A stretch of 62,471 nucleotides of DNA from Flavobacteriaceae bacterium (GCA_024762795.1 JANTGS010000005.1:1-62471), one strand, 5' to 3'. Counted from the stretch's first letter, positions 17,027-28,199 are shown. Notes: generated by a model from the sequence alone, not told the origin. Made by a program: numbers and translations.

Positions 17027-20005
17027 TTATTTTAACGACTTTGTTTTAGACTTTATTAAGGTATCGTACATTACAGGAGTTGCAATGAATAATGATGAAT
17101 AAGTACCTACAACAACCCCTACCATCAGTGCAAACATAAATCCTTTAATAGAATCTCCTCCAAACAGGAAGATTGCAAGCAGTACAATAAAGGTAGTTAC
17201 CGAGGTATTGATGGTTCTTCCCAAAGTACTGTCTAAGGCCTTGTTTACAATATCATGAACAGGCCATGAAGATGTATGCTTATGAGCAAATTCCCTGATC
17301 CGGTCAAAAATAACCACGGTATCGTTCAATGAGTATCCTACCACAGTAAGTATCGCCGCAATAAATGATTGGTCGATCTCCATATCAAATGGAAGGAACT
17401 TATACAGTAACGAGAACACAGATAGAACAACAAGTACATCGTGGAATACAGCAATTACTGCACCCAAACTGTATTGCCATTTTTTAAATCGCATCAAAAT
17501 GTACAGGAATACAACGATCAATGAACCTATAATGGCCCATATAGCAGCCTGTTTGATATCATCGGCAATGGTTGGTCCAACCTTGATATATTGCATGATC
17601 CCCATATTCATTTGATTATCGGCTCCTTTAAACTGATCATAAGAAATATTCTCAGGAAGGAAGGCATGTAATCCTTTATAGAGCAAATGCTGGATGTCAT
17701 CATCAACGTTCAGTCCGTTGTCATCGATTTTATATTTTGTTGTAATCTTTAACTGATTGGCATTACCAAATGTCTTTACTTCAGGCAAACTACCAAAAAC
17801 ATCTTTCAGGTCTGAAGCCACTTTGGGTGCACTTACAGCTTTGTCAAACCTTACAGTATAGGTTCTACCACCTGTAAAGTCTACGCCGTAGTTTAATCCA
17901 TTGGTCAATAACGAAATCAATCCTATCACAATAATAGTTCCGGAGATCATATAACCAATTTTTCTCTTTTTCAGGAAGTCGATGGTGATATCTTTAAACC
18001 AGTTTTTAGTGATCGCAGTATTAAAAGTTAATTTATTTCCCTTTTTAATATACCAGTCGATTAGTAAACGGGTAATAAAGATAGCAGAGAATAATGAGGT
18101 AATAATACCGATCATCAGGGTAGTTGCGAATCCTTTTACCGGTCCAGTACCAAAAATATATAAGATGATACCGGTAAGTAAAGTGGTAATATTCGCATCG
18201 AGAATTGAGGATAAGGCACCGCCAAAACCATCATCAATGGCTTCTTTCAATCCTTTTCCTTTATCGAGTTCTTCCTTGATCCGTTCATAGATCAGTACAT
18301 TTGCATCAACCGACATACCGATGGTTAAAACGATACCGGCAATACCAGGCAGTGTTAATACGGCACCAAAGGCAGCCAGAGTACCAAAAATGAATACAAT
18401 GTTAGCAGCCAGAGCAATATCAGAGAAAACCCCTGCTTTTCCGTAGTAGAATATCATCCATGCCAATACTACCAGCAAGGCAATACCAAACGAAATTGTA
18501 CCACTGTTAATTGCTTCCTGACCTAAAGAGGGACCCACTACATCCGACTGGATAATTCTTGCTGCGGCAGGTAATTTACCAGATTTTAAAGCATTGGCTA
18601 AATCCTGAGCTTCTTCAATAGTGAATTGACCGGAAATAGAGGTTCTTCCACGGGTAATAGCATCATTTACCCTTGGAGCAGAATAGACATAATCATCTAA
18701 AACAACAGCCACAAATTTTCCTACATTAGCCGTAGTCATTTTTGCCCATTGTTTTGTTCCTTTTGAGTTCATGCTCATGCTCACTTCCGGATTTGCACCC
18801 AGCTGATCAAACACTTGTGAAGCATCAGAGATCACATCTCCTTCAATAGGAGCAGCATCTTCGCGGTTGGATTTTATAGCATAAAGATTTATAACATCTG
18901 TATCTTTAACAGGTTTGGCATCCCAGAGGAATTTAGCATATTTCATATCGGCAGGCAATAAGTTGCGCACCTCTTTCATTGCCAGATACTGGTCAACCGT
19001 AGCTGTATCTCTAACTCTGGCTGATCCGACAACCGAGCTGATCTGTTGTTGGGATTGTGGAATGTTTGGTGAAAATACAGCGAATAAAGGATTGGTTTTT
19101 TTAACATCTACAGAATCTTTTACCTCTCCAAGCAGATCGTCAATTTCTTTATCTTTACTTATGCTGTCCTTAGTTGTTTCTGTTTCATCAGTTTTCAGGA
19201 TCTTGGCTAATGTGCCATTAGCATTGATAAAGAACTGCGCCATTTCCTGATTGTCATAAACTTCCCAGAATTGTAATTCGGCAGTACTTTGTAATAATTT
19301 ACGAACACGGTCGATATCTTTCGCACCGGGTAATTCAATAAGGATTCTTCCTGATTCTCCAATTCTCTGAATATTAGGTTGTGTTACCCCAAAGCGGTCT
19401 ATACGATTACGTAAAACTTCAAAAGCTGTGTTGATAGAACCTTTAACCTCTTCCGAAAGAATTGGCATTACTTCATCATCAGTCATCTTAAAGTTGATCT
19501 TATCCTTTAAGGATTTGTTACCGAAAATGGTAGGATCACTTAATTGTACAGTGCCCTTGCTAACTTCATTAAAAGAATCGAAAAATAACTGCAGATATTC
19601 TTTATCACTTTCTTTTTCTTTTTTAGTTGCCAGGTCTAAAGCCTGATTAAATACAGGATTTTTTGAGTGGTTTGATAATCCTATCAAAATATCTCTTACA
19701 GACACTTCTAAAATAGCATTGATACCCCCTTTAAGGTCCAGACCCAGATTGATCTCTTTATCCTTTAAATCATTGTAAGTAAATTCGGTAAAACCTAAAT
19801 TTAAAACCGGTACATTAGCAACCGAATCTAAGAATTGTTTTTCAAAAGCAGCCAACTTATCAATATCATTTGATGTAGCTTTAGACTCAGCATAATTCAC
19901 GGCATCTTTCTCAACATTTTTTGCAAAATATGTAAATGACAGCTGGTATAAACTCACTACCAAAAACAAAATTGCAAACGTTCTAATAAGTCCCTTGTTT
20001 TGCAT
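17027..20005 (-). CDS. secDF: Fused protein translocase subunit SecDF
   Basis: 992 residues. The SecD and SecF halves of the proton-driven accessory translocase are in one chain, as is usual in Bacteroidota. The SecD half (about 1-640) has a TM1, large periplasmic P1 domain and five helices with DVGFD-like segments such as GMSVDANVLIYERIKEE. The SecF half (about 670-990) has GVDFTGGRTY and VVGYSLNDTVVIFDRIRE. Inner membrane protein that helps pull exported proteins from SecY. The start codon ATG at 20005 gives the family start with MQNKGLIRT. Monocistronic by its terminator and a divergent fhs gene. Confidence 0.96.
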   Translation of the reverse strand: MQNKGLIRTFAILFLVVSLYQLSFTYFAKNVEKDAVNYAESKATSNDIDKLAAFEKQFLDSVANVPVLNLGFTEFTYNDLKDKEINLGLDLKGGINAILEVSVRDILIGLSNHSKNPVFNQALDLATKKEKESDKEYLQLFFDSFNEVSKGTVQLSDPTIFGNKSLKDKINFKMTDDEVMPILSEEVKGSINTAFEVLRNRIDRFGVTQPNIQRIGESGRILIELPGAKDIDRVRKLLQSTAELQFWEVYDNQEMAQFFINANGTLAKILKTDETETTKDSISKDKEIDDLLGEVKDSVDVKKTNPLFAVFSPNIPQSQQQISSVVGSARVRDTATVDQYLAMKEVRNLLPADMKYAKFLWDAKPVKDTDVINLYAIKSNREDAAPIEGDVISDASQVFDQLGANPEVSMSMNSKGTKQWAKMTTANVGKFVAVVLDDYVYSAPRVNDAITRGRTSISGQFTIEEAQDLANALKSGKLPAAARIIQSDVVGPSLGQEAINSGTISFGIALLVVLAWMIFYYGKAGVFSDIALAANIVFIFGTLAAFGAVLTLPGIAGIVLTIGMSVDANVLIYERIKEELDKGKGLKEAIDDGFGGALSSILDANITTLLTGIILYIFGTGPVKGFATTLMIGIITSLFSAIFITRLLIDWYIKKGNKLTFNTAITKNWFKDITIDFLKKRKIGYMISGTIIVIGLISLLTNGLNYGVDFTGGRTYTVRFDKAVSAPKVASDLKDVFGSLPEVKTFGNANQLKITTKYKIDDNGLNVDDDIQHLLYKGLHAFLPENISYDQFKGADNQMNMGIMQYIKVGPTIADDIKQAAIWAIIGSLIVVFLYILMRFKKWQYSLGAVIAVFHDVLVVLSVFSLLYKFLPFDMEIDQSFIAAILTVVGYSLNDTVVIFDRIREFAHKHTSSWPVHDIVNKALDSTLGRTINTSVTTFIVLLAIFLFGGDSIKGFMFALMVGVVVGTYSSLFIATPVMYDTLIKSKTKSLK

Positions 20006-20168
20006 TATTTATCAATTTTTAAATAAAATATAATTTTGTAATAAACGCGCAAATATACTCAATTAATTTAGCTTTGAAAGAAAATCTTGACGATTATTTG
20101 AATCTCCCTGTTTTAACAATAATTTCCTTATTTTTAAGTACTTTTGTAAAACTAAAAATTCTAATAAT

Positions 20169-21845
20169 ATGAAACATTTAACGGATATTGAAATAGCTCA
20201 GAGTACAAAAATGTCATCTATCAAAAAAATAGCCAGAAAGCTTAAAATTGATGAAGATGATCTTGAGCTTTACGGAAAGTATAAAGCCAAACTTCCCTTG
20301 TATTTAATAGATGAAGAAAAAGTAGCCAAGAATAATCTTATTTTGGTTACAGCGTTAACGCCAACTCCTGCCGGAGAAGGAAAAACTACGGTATCTATTG
20401 GTTTGACCGAGGGGCTGAATAAGATTGGCAAAAAAGCTACAGTTGTACTTAGAGAGCCTTCATTAGGCCCTGTTTTCGGGATTAAAGGAGGGGCTGCCGG
20501 TGGCGGATATTCACAGGTTGTGCCTATGGAAGATATTAACCTTCATTTTACTGGAGATTTTAATGCGGTGGAAAAAGCCAACAATCTTTTGTCGGCATTG
20601 ATCGATAATAATCTGCAGTGCAGCACCTGTAGTTTGAATATTGATCCCAGAACGATCTTATGGAAAAGGGTGATAGATATGAATGACAGAGCTTTAAGGA
20701 ATATCGTTATTGGTTTAGGTGGAACAGCTCATGGTATACCGAGGGAAGACGGATTTAATATTACCCCTGCATCAGAAGTAATGGCAATTCTTTGTATGGC
20801 TACTGATTTTGATGATCTTAAAGAAAGGCTGGGAAATATATTTATCGGTTTTACTTTTGATAAAAAACCTGTTTTTGCAAGAGATCTGAAAGCTGAGAAT
20901 GCAATGGCTATTTTGTTAAAAGATGCTATTAAACCTAACCTGGTTCAAACGCTGGAAAGGAATCCGGCTATTATTCATGGAGGACCTTTTGCCAATATTG
21001 CTCAAGGAACTAATTCAATACTGGCTACAAAAATGGGGCTCACATTATCAGATTACGTAGTTACTGAGGCTGGTTTTGGTGCCGATCTGGGTGCTGAGAA
21101 ATTCTTTAATATAAAATGTGTTGCCGGTGGACTGAATCCTAAAGCTGTGGTTTTGGTTGCGACCATCCGGGCTCTGAGATATCACGGTGGTGCAGATAAA
21201 GATGAATTAAATACACCTAATGTTGATTATGTTAAAAAAGGATTTGAAAATCTTGAAAAACATATTGAGAATATCAGAAAATTTAATATTGAACCCGTAG
21301 TGGCTATCAATGCTTTTACCAATGATACAGAAGAAGAAATTCAGGTAGTAAAAGATAAATGTGCAGCGATGGGAGTAAATGCAGTATTGTCTGAAGGATG
21401 GGCCAAAGGAGGTGAGGGTACCATCGACCTGGCAAAGGCTGTTGTTGATATTGTTGAAAACAAAGCAACTGTATTAAAACCTCTATACGACTGGAAAATG
21501 CCTGTAGTAGAAAAAATTGAAAGGATCGCCAAGGAAATATATGGAGCTGATGGTGTTGAATTTGATAAAAAAGCACAATTAAACTTAAAACGTATCGACA
21601 GGCTAGGCTTTAATGATTTTGCTATCTGTATGGCCAAGACTCAAAAATCTTTCTCAGATATACAAAATTTGAGAGGTCGTCCGAAAGGTTTTGTGGTGCA
21701 GGTAAGGGAAATTGCCATTGCTGCAGGAGCAAAATTCATTATTCCTATCTTAGGTAAAATGATGCGTATGCCAGGATTACCCTCCAAACCTGCAAGTCAG
21801 GATATGTTTATCGATAAAGACGGCAAGATCTCGGGTCTTTCTTAA
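20169..21845 (+). CDS. fhs: Formate-tetrahydrofolate ligase
   Basis: 558 residues. Makes 10-formyl-tetrahydrofolate from formate, ATP and THF. The ATP-binding loop TPAGEGKTT (residues 63-71 area) and the GGAAGGGYSQV segment are diagnostic. Length agrees with monofunctional bacterial enzymes. It is divergent from secDF. A TACTTTTG box (20139-20146) is a candidate -7 element, but no good -33 hexamer is seen at the right distance. An intrinsic terminator follows 15 bases after the stop. Confidence 0.96.
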   Translation: MKHLTDIEIAQSTKMSSIKKIARKLKIDEDDLELYGKYKAKLPLYLIDEEKVAKNNLILVTALTPTPAGEGKTTVSIGLTEGLNKIGKKATVVLREPSLGPVFGIKGGAAGGGYSQVVPMEDINLHFTGDFNAVEKANNLLSALIDNNLQCSTCSLNIDPRTILWKRVIDMNDRALRNIVIGLGGTAHGIPREDGFNITPASEVMAILCMATDFDDLKERLGNIFIGFTFDKKPVFARDLKAENAMAILLKDAIKPNLVQTLERNPAIIHGGPFANIAQGTNSILATKMGLTLSDYVVTEAGFGADLGAEKFFNIKCVAGGLNPKAVVLVATIRALRYHGGADKDELNTPNVDYVKKGFENLEKHIENIRKFNIEPVVAINAFTNDTEEEIQVVKDKCAAMGVNAVLSEGWAKGGEGTIDLAKAVVDIVENKATVLKPLYDWKMPVVEKIERIAKEIYGADGVEFDKKAQLNLKRIDRLGFNDFAICMAKTQKSFSDIQNLRGRPKGFVVQVREIAIAAGAKFIIPILGKMMRMPGLPSKPASQDMFIDKDGKISGLS

Positions 21846-21860
21846 GATCGGTTAAAAAAT

Positions 21861-21895
21861 AAAAGTCAGGACCTGGTTTTCAGATCCTGACTTTT
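21861..21895 (+). terminator. Intrinsic terminator of fhs
   Basis: 11-base perfect stem AAAAGTCAGGA (21861-21871) and TCCTGACTTTT (21885-21895) with a 13-base loop, followed by a T tract on the forward strand. Begins 15 bases after the fhs stop codon. Confidence 0.85.
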
Positions 21896-21924
21896 TTCTT
21901 TAAAAAAAGGAGAAAGACGCAAGA

Positions 21925-22097
21925 TGAATTGAGACCGTTGCAAAAGGCGATTATTTGTTCAAATTCGACGCTCAAGAAAATTTTAACTCGCAGTAAACTA
22001 TTGTTTATGAGGACTTAAAATTTTAGAGAAGGAAGAAGTTGGACAAAGAATTGCCTTTATCTCATAATTCTATATAGTTTTGCAACGGTCTTGAATT
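21925..22097. mobile_element. MITE-like palindromic element with target-site duplication
   Basis: The 161-base core, 21931-22091, starts GAGACCGTTGCAAAA and ends TTTTGCAACGGTCT, giving 14-base perfect terminal inverted repeats. It is flanked on both sides by the direct repeat TGAATT (21925-21930 and 22092-22097), which looks like a target-site duplication. The inner parts also pair: left GGCGATTATTTGTTCAA against right TTGGACAAAGAATTGCC, and both arms share the AAAATTTTAA core. The element can therefore fold into one long hairpin, with about 18 extra bases on the right arm. There is no coding capacity. The parent transposase is not in the window. Confidence 0.75.
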
Positions 22098-22152
22098 TTC
22101 ACTTCTTGACTTTAAGCCCGTACACTGTAGAGTTTTATAACAATCTTAGTCT

Positions 22153-23730
22153 TTAGTGATAAGTATTATTTACGGTTTCCAGGATTGAATCTATAGTAGG
22201 GATCTTTGCCGTAATAACCTTTTTAAAATATTTTTCTGCTTCAGCAGCAGTTGATTCACCAATACAGAAAGCGGTAAAATCATCAGCAGAGTTTTCCATT
22301 AGAAAACTCTCAATGGTTTTTGTTCCGAAGAAAAGTACACCTTTATATATAGGATCAATTTTTTTAGGGCTGAGAACCGTCCTGTAACATTCAACTTCCT
22401 CAATCTTTGTTCCGTCAGATTCCAGTTTTTTAATAATTTCATTACCCTCATTATTCCCGGTAAAATAGGTAATAACTCCCGGTTTTATTTTAGAGGAAAG
22501 GTATTCTGATAATTTTTCAGGAGTACTTTCAAAATGAGTTAATTTACCAATGTGCTTATTTATAAGTCGTTTGGTCTTTCTTCCGGCACAGTAAATATGT
22601 TTGAAATCAAATTCAGCAGGAGAAAAATTGCTTAAAATTGCAGTTACAGCATCCGGGCTGGTAAACAGTACATTTTCTATGGTTTTGTTAAAAATACCAG
22701 ATTTTACTCTTGTATTCCTAATCCTTACAAAATCATCCATATCAATTTGAATATGAGGAGATAATGTCTTGGTTTGGGCAAGAGATAAAGCTTTGGTTGA
22801 GAAAACCTTAATGTCTTTATCGGCTTTCATTCTTTCTCTCATGATCTTTTCTCCGTTTCGGTCGAGAATATAACGGGCAGCAAAATTTCCAAGATCATCC
22901 AGTTCTTTAACAGCGATCATTTTGGTAAATTCTATTTTTGATCTGCCATCCGGACTAAAAACAGCTCCTTTAAACTTTAATTTTTCATTTTTAATAGTGG
23001 CCAAAGCTCCTACCGGAGAATTGTGATCGGCCCCCAGCGAATATAGAAATGCCCTTTCTATGCCTGTACAGATTTCAGTTTCTTCGTGATTAAGTTCTTT
23101 ACAGATCTCGATTAAAGTATTATTTTCTTTCAAAGTGCTGATCATTACTGTTCCTTGCCCTGCAGCCGGCAGCATCCAGTCTAATCTGAGATGATCTTCA
23201 GGTAAAAGATCTAATTTCTTTAGTTCTGTCTGAGTAAAAACTGCAGCATCCCAGTTCATGTTTTCTAAGGCTTTAAGTCTTGTTTTTACATCTCCTTCAA
23301 AATCGATCATCTGATGATTTGGAAAACGGTGGAGCCATTGCGATTTACATCTCAAGCTGTTTACTGCAATATTGGCTGTTTTCCGGGTAAAGAATTCTTC
23401 ATCTTCCTTTAAGATCAACACATCGTTAAAATTTCCTCTTTTTAGTACAGCAGCCTGAACAATTTCTTCCGGCAGGGAAGGAGGGACATCCTTTAAGGCG
23501 TGAATGGCAATATCAATTTGATTATTGAGTAAGGCAGTATCTAAATATCGGGTGTAAACATAAACGTCACCGTTTCTATAATCAGGTTTTTTGGTGCTTT
23601 TTTTATCTAAAGTGTCGATAATAATCACCTCAGTTTTATGCTCCAGATATTCTAATTGTTTTGCAACAGTTTCTGCCTGCCAGAGCGCCATTTCATCCGG
23701 TGCTGTTCCAATTCTTATGACTTCACTCAT
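22153..23730 (-). CDS. HemC-HemD fusion: hydroxymethylbilane synthase (degenerate) plus uroporphyrinogen-III synthase
   Basis: 525 residues. Residues 1-300 are hydroxymethylbilane synthase-like and about 305-525 are uroporphyrinogen-III synthase (HemD). HemC/HemD fusions occur in Flavobacteriaceae, and together they would make uroporphyrinogen III for haem. The HemC half keeps IHALKDVP with catalytic Asp81, R127 and R151. It has lost several otherwise conserved residues: the N-terminal GTR is GTA (A10), RR is R127-C128, RGN is E145-G146-D147, and the dipyrromethane cofactor Cys in the GGCxxP motif aligns to His236 (ADHNSPVG). So the first activity may be lost or altered. The HemD half looks ordinary. 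Reverse strand, alone. Confidence 0.85.
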   Translation of the reverse strand: MSEVIRIGTAPDEMALWQAETVAKQLEYLEHKTEVIIIDTLDKKSTKKPDYRNGDVYVYTRYLDTALLNNQIDIAIHALKDVPPSLPEEIVQAAVLKRGNFNDVLILKEDEEFFTRKTANIAVNSLRCKSQWLHRFPNHQMIDFEGDVKTRLKALENMNWDAAVFTQTELKKLDLLPEDHLRLDWMLPAAGQGTVMISTLKENNTLIEICKELNHEETEICTGIERAFLYSLGADHNSPVGALATIKNEKLKFKGAVFSPDGRSKIEFTKMIAVKELDDLGNFAARYILDRNGEKIMRERMKADKDIKVFSTKALSLAQTKTLSPHIQIDMDDFVRIRNTRVKSGIFNKTIENVLFTSPDAVTAILSNFSPAEFDFKHIYCAGRKTKRLINKHIGKLTHFESTPEKLSEYLSSKIKPGVITYFTGNNEGNEIIKKLESDGTKIEEVECYRTVLSPKKIDPIYKGVLFFGTKTIESFLMENSADDFTAFCIGESTAAEAEKYFKKVITAKIPTIDSILETVNNTYH

Positions 23731-23869
23731 GATAATGTGTTTTTTATTTTAAATTTGATAAAAAAATCAGCCATAGCAAGATAATAAAAAAGATAGACAC
23801 CTGAATATTATCCTGAAAGAGTCTGCCGAAAGGCAAAATATCTTTGATCGTTAATACCTCAAAAAGGAT

Positions 23870-24529
23870 CTACTTTGCCATTTCGGTATAACCTTCCGGT
23901 ATGGTCATGTCAAATTTACTGCTGTCAATATTTTCTCCTTTTATCTCAGAGGCTTCCATTGTAGTGGTTATTGTAAAAGCACCTTGTTTTGCATCTATTT
24001 TAAGATATATGGGATAGCCTTTAATATTCTTAGCTAAGGCCCAGTTTTGCTGGTTAGGCGCTGTAATTTTATCAGTAACATACATGGTCATTTTAGATTC
24101 TTTTCCATCATTATTAATGATCACATCATAGCCTTTGCATTTATAGCCCAATATGGTCTTGGTATCTCCGGTTTCTTTAACAGTAATATTTTTCATATCC
24201 TGTTCTGAAGACTCCATAGTACTTTTTTTGTACTTTTTCCCCAACATTGGATTATCCATTAAAAGCAGCATTTCTTTTTTATCATTGTCGATAATTGTAC
24301 TGGTGGAACCCGACATCGGATTGCTTAAAAGAGTTAATGATTTTTTTCCTTTGAAATAGGTGGTTGTTTTCATATCGCCTAACATGGCCAGAGAAGAATT
24401 GACCTGGTCATTATCACTTGACATGGTTATTTTCATTGAGATCACACCTTCTTTGATCTCTTTTTGTGCAAAAGAGTTTAAACTGATTAACAGAAATAAT
24501 ACGATTGTAATTTTTTGGGTAAGTTTCAT
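23870..24529 (-). CDS. Exported DUF4412-like protein
   Basis: 219 residues with a signal peptide (about 1-21, ending SFAQ) and a beta-rich domain with repeated pattern FKGKKSLTLL, KEMLLLMDNP, ILGYKCKGYDV and KITAPNQQNW. The ILGYKC step followed by ligand-like strands is characteristic of DUF4412 and GLPGLI-type periplasmic proteins of Bacteroidota. Function unknown. A 90-base gap separates it from mdh, which lies upstream on the same strand and ends in its own terminator. Confidence 0.7.
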   Translation of the reverse strand: MKLTQKITIVLFLLISLNSFAQKEIKEGVISMKITMSSDNDQVNSSLAMLGDMKTTTYFKGKKSLTLLSNPMSGSTSTIIDNDKKEMLLLMDNPMLGKKYKKSTMESSEQDMKNITVKETGDTKTILGYKCKGYDVIINNDGKESKMTMYVTDKITAPNQQNWALAKNIKGYPIYLKIDAKQGAFTITTTMEASEIKGENIDSSKFDMTIPEGYTEMAK

Positions 24530-24553
24530 TTGATTGATTTTAAATATGAAAAA

Positions 24554-24592
24554 AAAAGACTACTACTATGAATTGAATAGCAGCAGTCTTTT
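24554..24592 (-). terminator. Intrinsic terminator after mdh
   Basis: Inverted repeat AAAAGACTACTACT (24554-24567) and AGCAGCAGTCTTTT (24579-24592). In the reverse-strand RNA the two DNA mismatches are G-U pairs, so the stem is continuous over 14 pairs. A run of U follows on the reverse strand. It lies 28 bases after the mdh stop. Confidence 0.8.
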
Positions 24593-24619
24593 GAATTTGT
24601 TTTAAACTACAGCGGCTTT

Positions 24620-25540
24620 TTATAATAAACCGTTGGTTTTCCTGATTGCAGCAGCGCTGGTCTGCATTTTTTCTTTTTCAGCATCAGTAAGTTCGAGTTC
24701 AACGATCTTTTCGATACCGTTTTTACCTAAGATCACAGGAACACCAATACAAAGATCGCTCAATCCGTATTCACCATCGAGTAAGGTTGAACATGGGAAC
24801 ATTTTCTTTTGGTCATTGGCAATAGATTGTACCATTGAAGATACCGCAGCTCCCGGTGCGTACCAGGCACTGGTTCCTAATAATTTAGTTAAAGTTGCTC
24901 CACCCACTTTGGTAGCTTCGGCAACTTCGTTCAAACGGTCATCAGAAACGAATTTACTAACCGGAATACTATTTCTAACAGCCAAACGTGTTAATGGGAT
25001 CATCCCTGTATCACTGTGTTGTCCGATTACCATTCCGTCGATATCAGAAGAAGGACATCCGATAGCTTCGGCTAAACGATATTTAAAACGGGCACTGTCT
25101 AAAGCTCCGCCCATACCGATGATTCTGTTTTTAGGAATTCCCAGCGTTTTATGAGTCAAGTAAGCCATAGTATCCATTGGATTACTAACTACGATAAAAA
25201 TAACATCAGGAGAGTGTTCAAGAATACTTTGGGTAACGGTTTTTACGATACCGGCATTTATACCAATCAGTTCTTCACGGGTCATTCCCGGTTTACGGGG
25301 AATTCCACTTGTAATTACTGCGATATCGCTACCGGCAGTTTTTGAATAATCATTAGTGGTTCCTGTTACTTTAGTGTCAAATCCGTTTAATGAAGCGGTT
25401 TGCATCAGATCCATTGCTTTACCTTCAGCAAATCCTTCTTTAATGTCGATCAAAACAACTTCCGAAGCGAAATTCTTAATGGCAATGTACTCGGCGCAGC
25501 TTGCTCCTACGGCTCCTGCACCAACTATGGTTACTTTCAT
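24620..25540 (-). CDS. mdh: Malate dehydrogenase
   Basis: 306 residues. NAD-dependent oxidation of malate to oxaloacetate in the TCA cycle. The Rossmann loop GAGAVGASCAEYIA (7-20), the substrate loop with ITSGIPRKPGMTREE, and the catalytic His in VIGQHSDT are all visible. The sequence belongs to the LDH-like MDH class used by Bacteroidota. A TAACTTTG box at 25567-25574 on the reverse strand may be its -7 element. Confidence 0.95.
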   Translation of the reverse strand: MKVTIVGAGAVGASCAEYIAIKNFASEVVLIDIKEGFAEGKAMDLMQTASLNGFDTKVTGTTNDYSKTAGSDIAVITSGIPRKPGMTREELIGINAGIVKTVTQSILEHSPDVIFIVVSNPMDTMAYLTHKTLGIPKNRIIGMGGALDSARFKYRLAEAIGCPSSDIDGMVIGQHSDTGMIPLTRLAVRNSIPVSKFVSDDRLNEVAEATKVGGATLTKLLGTSAWYAPGAAVSSMVQSIANDQKKMFPCSTLLDGEYGLSDLCIGVPVILGKNGIEKIVELELTDAEKEKMQTSAAAIRKTNGLL

Positions 25541-25638
25541 GTGTTTAAAGATTTAAAATTATATAACAAAGTTAATTTAAAAAAAGCATTTCTTACGTAA
25601 CTATGAGCACCAGATTCTAATAAATTTTTGTTAAGAAA

Positions 25639-27660
<2,022 letters not shown>

Positions 27661-27740
27661 TTAAAAGCACCGACTTATTAACATTTTTGTTATTAAATAG
27701 TGTTTTTTACGGTTCTTGCTAATATTAGAATTGAACCCAT

Positions 27741-27766
27741 AAAAAAAGCCCGATGAACGGGCTTTT
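27741..27766 (-). terminator. Intrinsic terminator of small RNA unit C
   Basis: Stem AAAAGCCCG (27744-27752) with CGGGCTTTT (27758-27766), 5-base loop, followed by a run of U in the reverse-strand direction. It also protects gyrB from read-through. Confidence 0.85.
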
Positions 27767-27903
27767 ATCTAACTCGTAAACTCAAAATTTAGAGTATTTG
27801 TAAAAAATAGAAAATCTGCAATAATATTTGTCCCCTCATTAAAAACAGATTCTGTAAGTAAAATAACTTCCTGTATCTGAAGAAAACAGGAAATCACTTT
27901 ACA
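27741..27903 (-). ncRNA. Candidate small RNA, unit C (most diverged copy)
   Basis: A non-coding unit of about 160 bases on the reverse strand. It starts just after a degenerate TATATTGC box and ends in the terminator at 27744-27766. A 16-pair stem joins GTAAAGTGATTTCCTG with CAGGAAGTTATTTTAC near the 5' end. A 6-pair helix AATCTG/CAGATT (reverse strand; plus-strand 27846-27851 and 27813-27818) encloses TGAGGGGACAAATATTA. This loop and helix layout is shared with units A and B although the helix sequence is different. No conserved reading frame is present. Confidence 0.6.
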
Positions 27904-27908
27904 TGAAC

Positions 27909-27943
27909 GCAATATAAGAATCAAATCTAAAGGAAATCTGAAG
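27909..27943 (-). promoter_or_regulatory. Promoter with 11-base direct repeats, unit C
   Basis: On the reverse strand, CTTCAGATT (plus 27935-27943), 2 bases, CTTTAGATT (plus 27924-27932), 7 bases, then TATATTGC (plus 27909-27916), which is one base off TAnnTTTG. The same spacing occurs before units A and B. The paired repeats look like an OmpR-family regulator site. Confidence 0.55.
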
Positions 27944-27947
27944 TTAT

Positions 27948-27982
27948 AAAAAAATCCCGGTTCAAAAAAAATGAACCGGGAT
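27948..27982 (-). terminator. Intrinsic terminator of small RNA unit B
   Basis: 11-base perfect stem ATCCCGGTTCA (27954-27964) and TGAACCGGGAT (27972-27982), 7-base loop, followed by seven U on the reverse strand. Confidence 0.9.
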
Positions 27983-28154
27983 TGTTGTGCAAATTAAAAT
28001 AGCTTAATATTTCAATGTATTTTTTGTTAGACTTACTGATATTAATCCCCTCAGTTAACATGAATAAGTTTAACTTTTATATTTCGGCCTTCATAAAAAA
28101 ATATGAATTTGAACTTTTCCGAAACCCGTAATAAATCAATTATTCGATTAATTA
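27948..28154 (-). ncRNA. Candidate small RNA, unit B
   Basis: A non-coding unit of about 205 bases on the reverse strand, bounded by TATATTTG at 28160-28167 and the terminator at 27954-27982. Helices in order are P1, 28 bases from GTAATTAATC to GATTTATTAC; P2, TTTCGG/CCGAAA (plus 28119-28124 and 28082-28087) with an inner TTCATA/TATGAA hairpin; and P3, GTTAAAC/GTCTAAC, enclosing TGAGGGGATTAATAT. The last 60 bases before the terminator are nearly identical to unit A. A possible frame from an ATG in this unit is not kept in unit A. Confidence 0.75.
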
Positions 28155-28159
28155 CACTG

Positions 28160-28194
28160 CAAATATATGGGTAGATTCTAAAGATAATCTGAAG
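28160..28194 (-). promoter_or_regulatory. Promoter with 11-base direct repeats, unit B
   Basis: On the reverse strand, CTTCAGATT (plus 28186-28194), 2 bases, CTTTAGAAT (plus 28175-28183), 7 bases, then TATATTTG (plus 28160-28167), an exact TAnnTTTG match. The box begins directly after the terminator of unit A. Confidence 0.7.
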
Positions 28195-28199
28195 TTATA

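Noticed and set aside
17027-20005. SecD-SecF fusion as a novel fusion
   Set aside because: It is the normal form in Bacteroidota.
21925-22097. Remnant of a full insertion sequence with transposase
   Set aside because: No transposase fragment is found; the element is too short and is palindromic throughout.
24633-25154. 173-residue frame on the forward strand opposite mdh
   Set aside because: It is entirely antisense to a well conserved housekeeping gene and has no family-like sequence.
27935-28061. A 44-codon frame on the reverse strand from an ATG inside unit B (MLTEGINIS)
   Set aside because: The aligned ATG in unit A runs into a stop after 11 codons, unit C has no equivalent, and the frame passes through the terminator hairpin.
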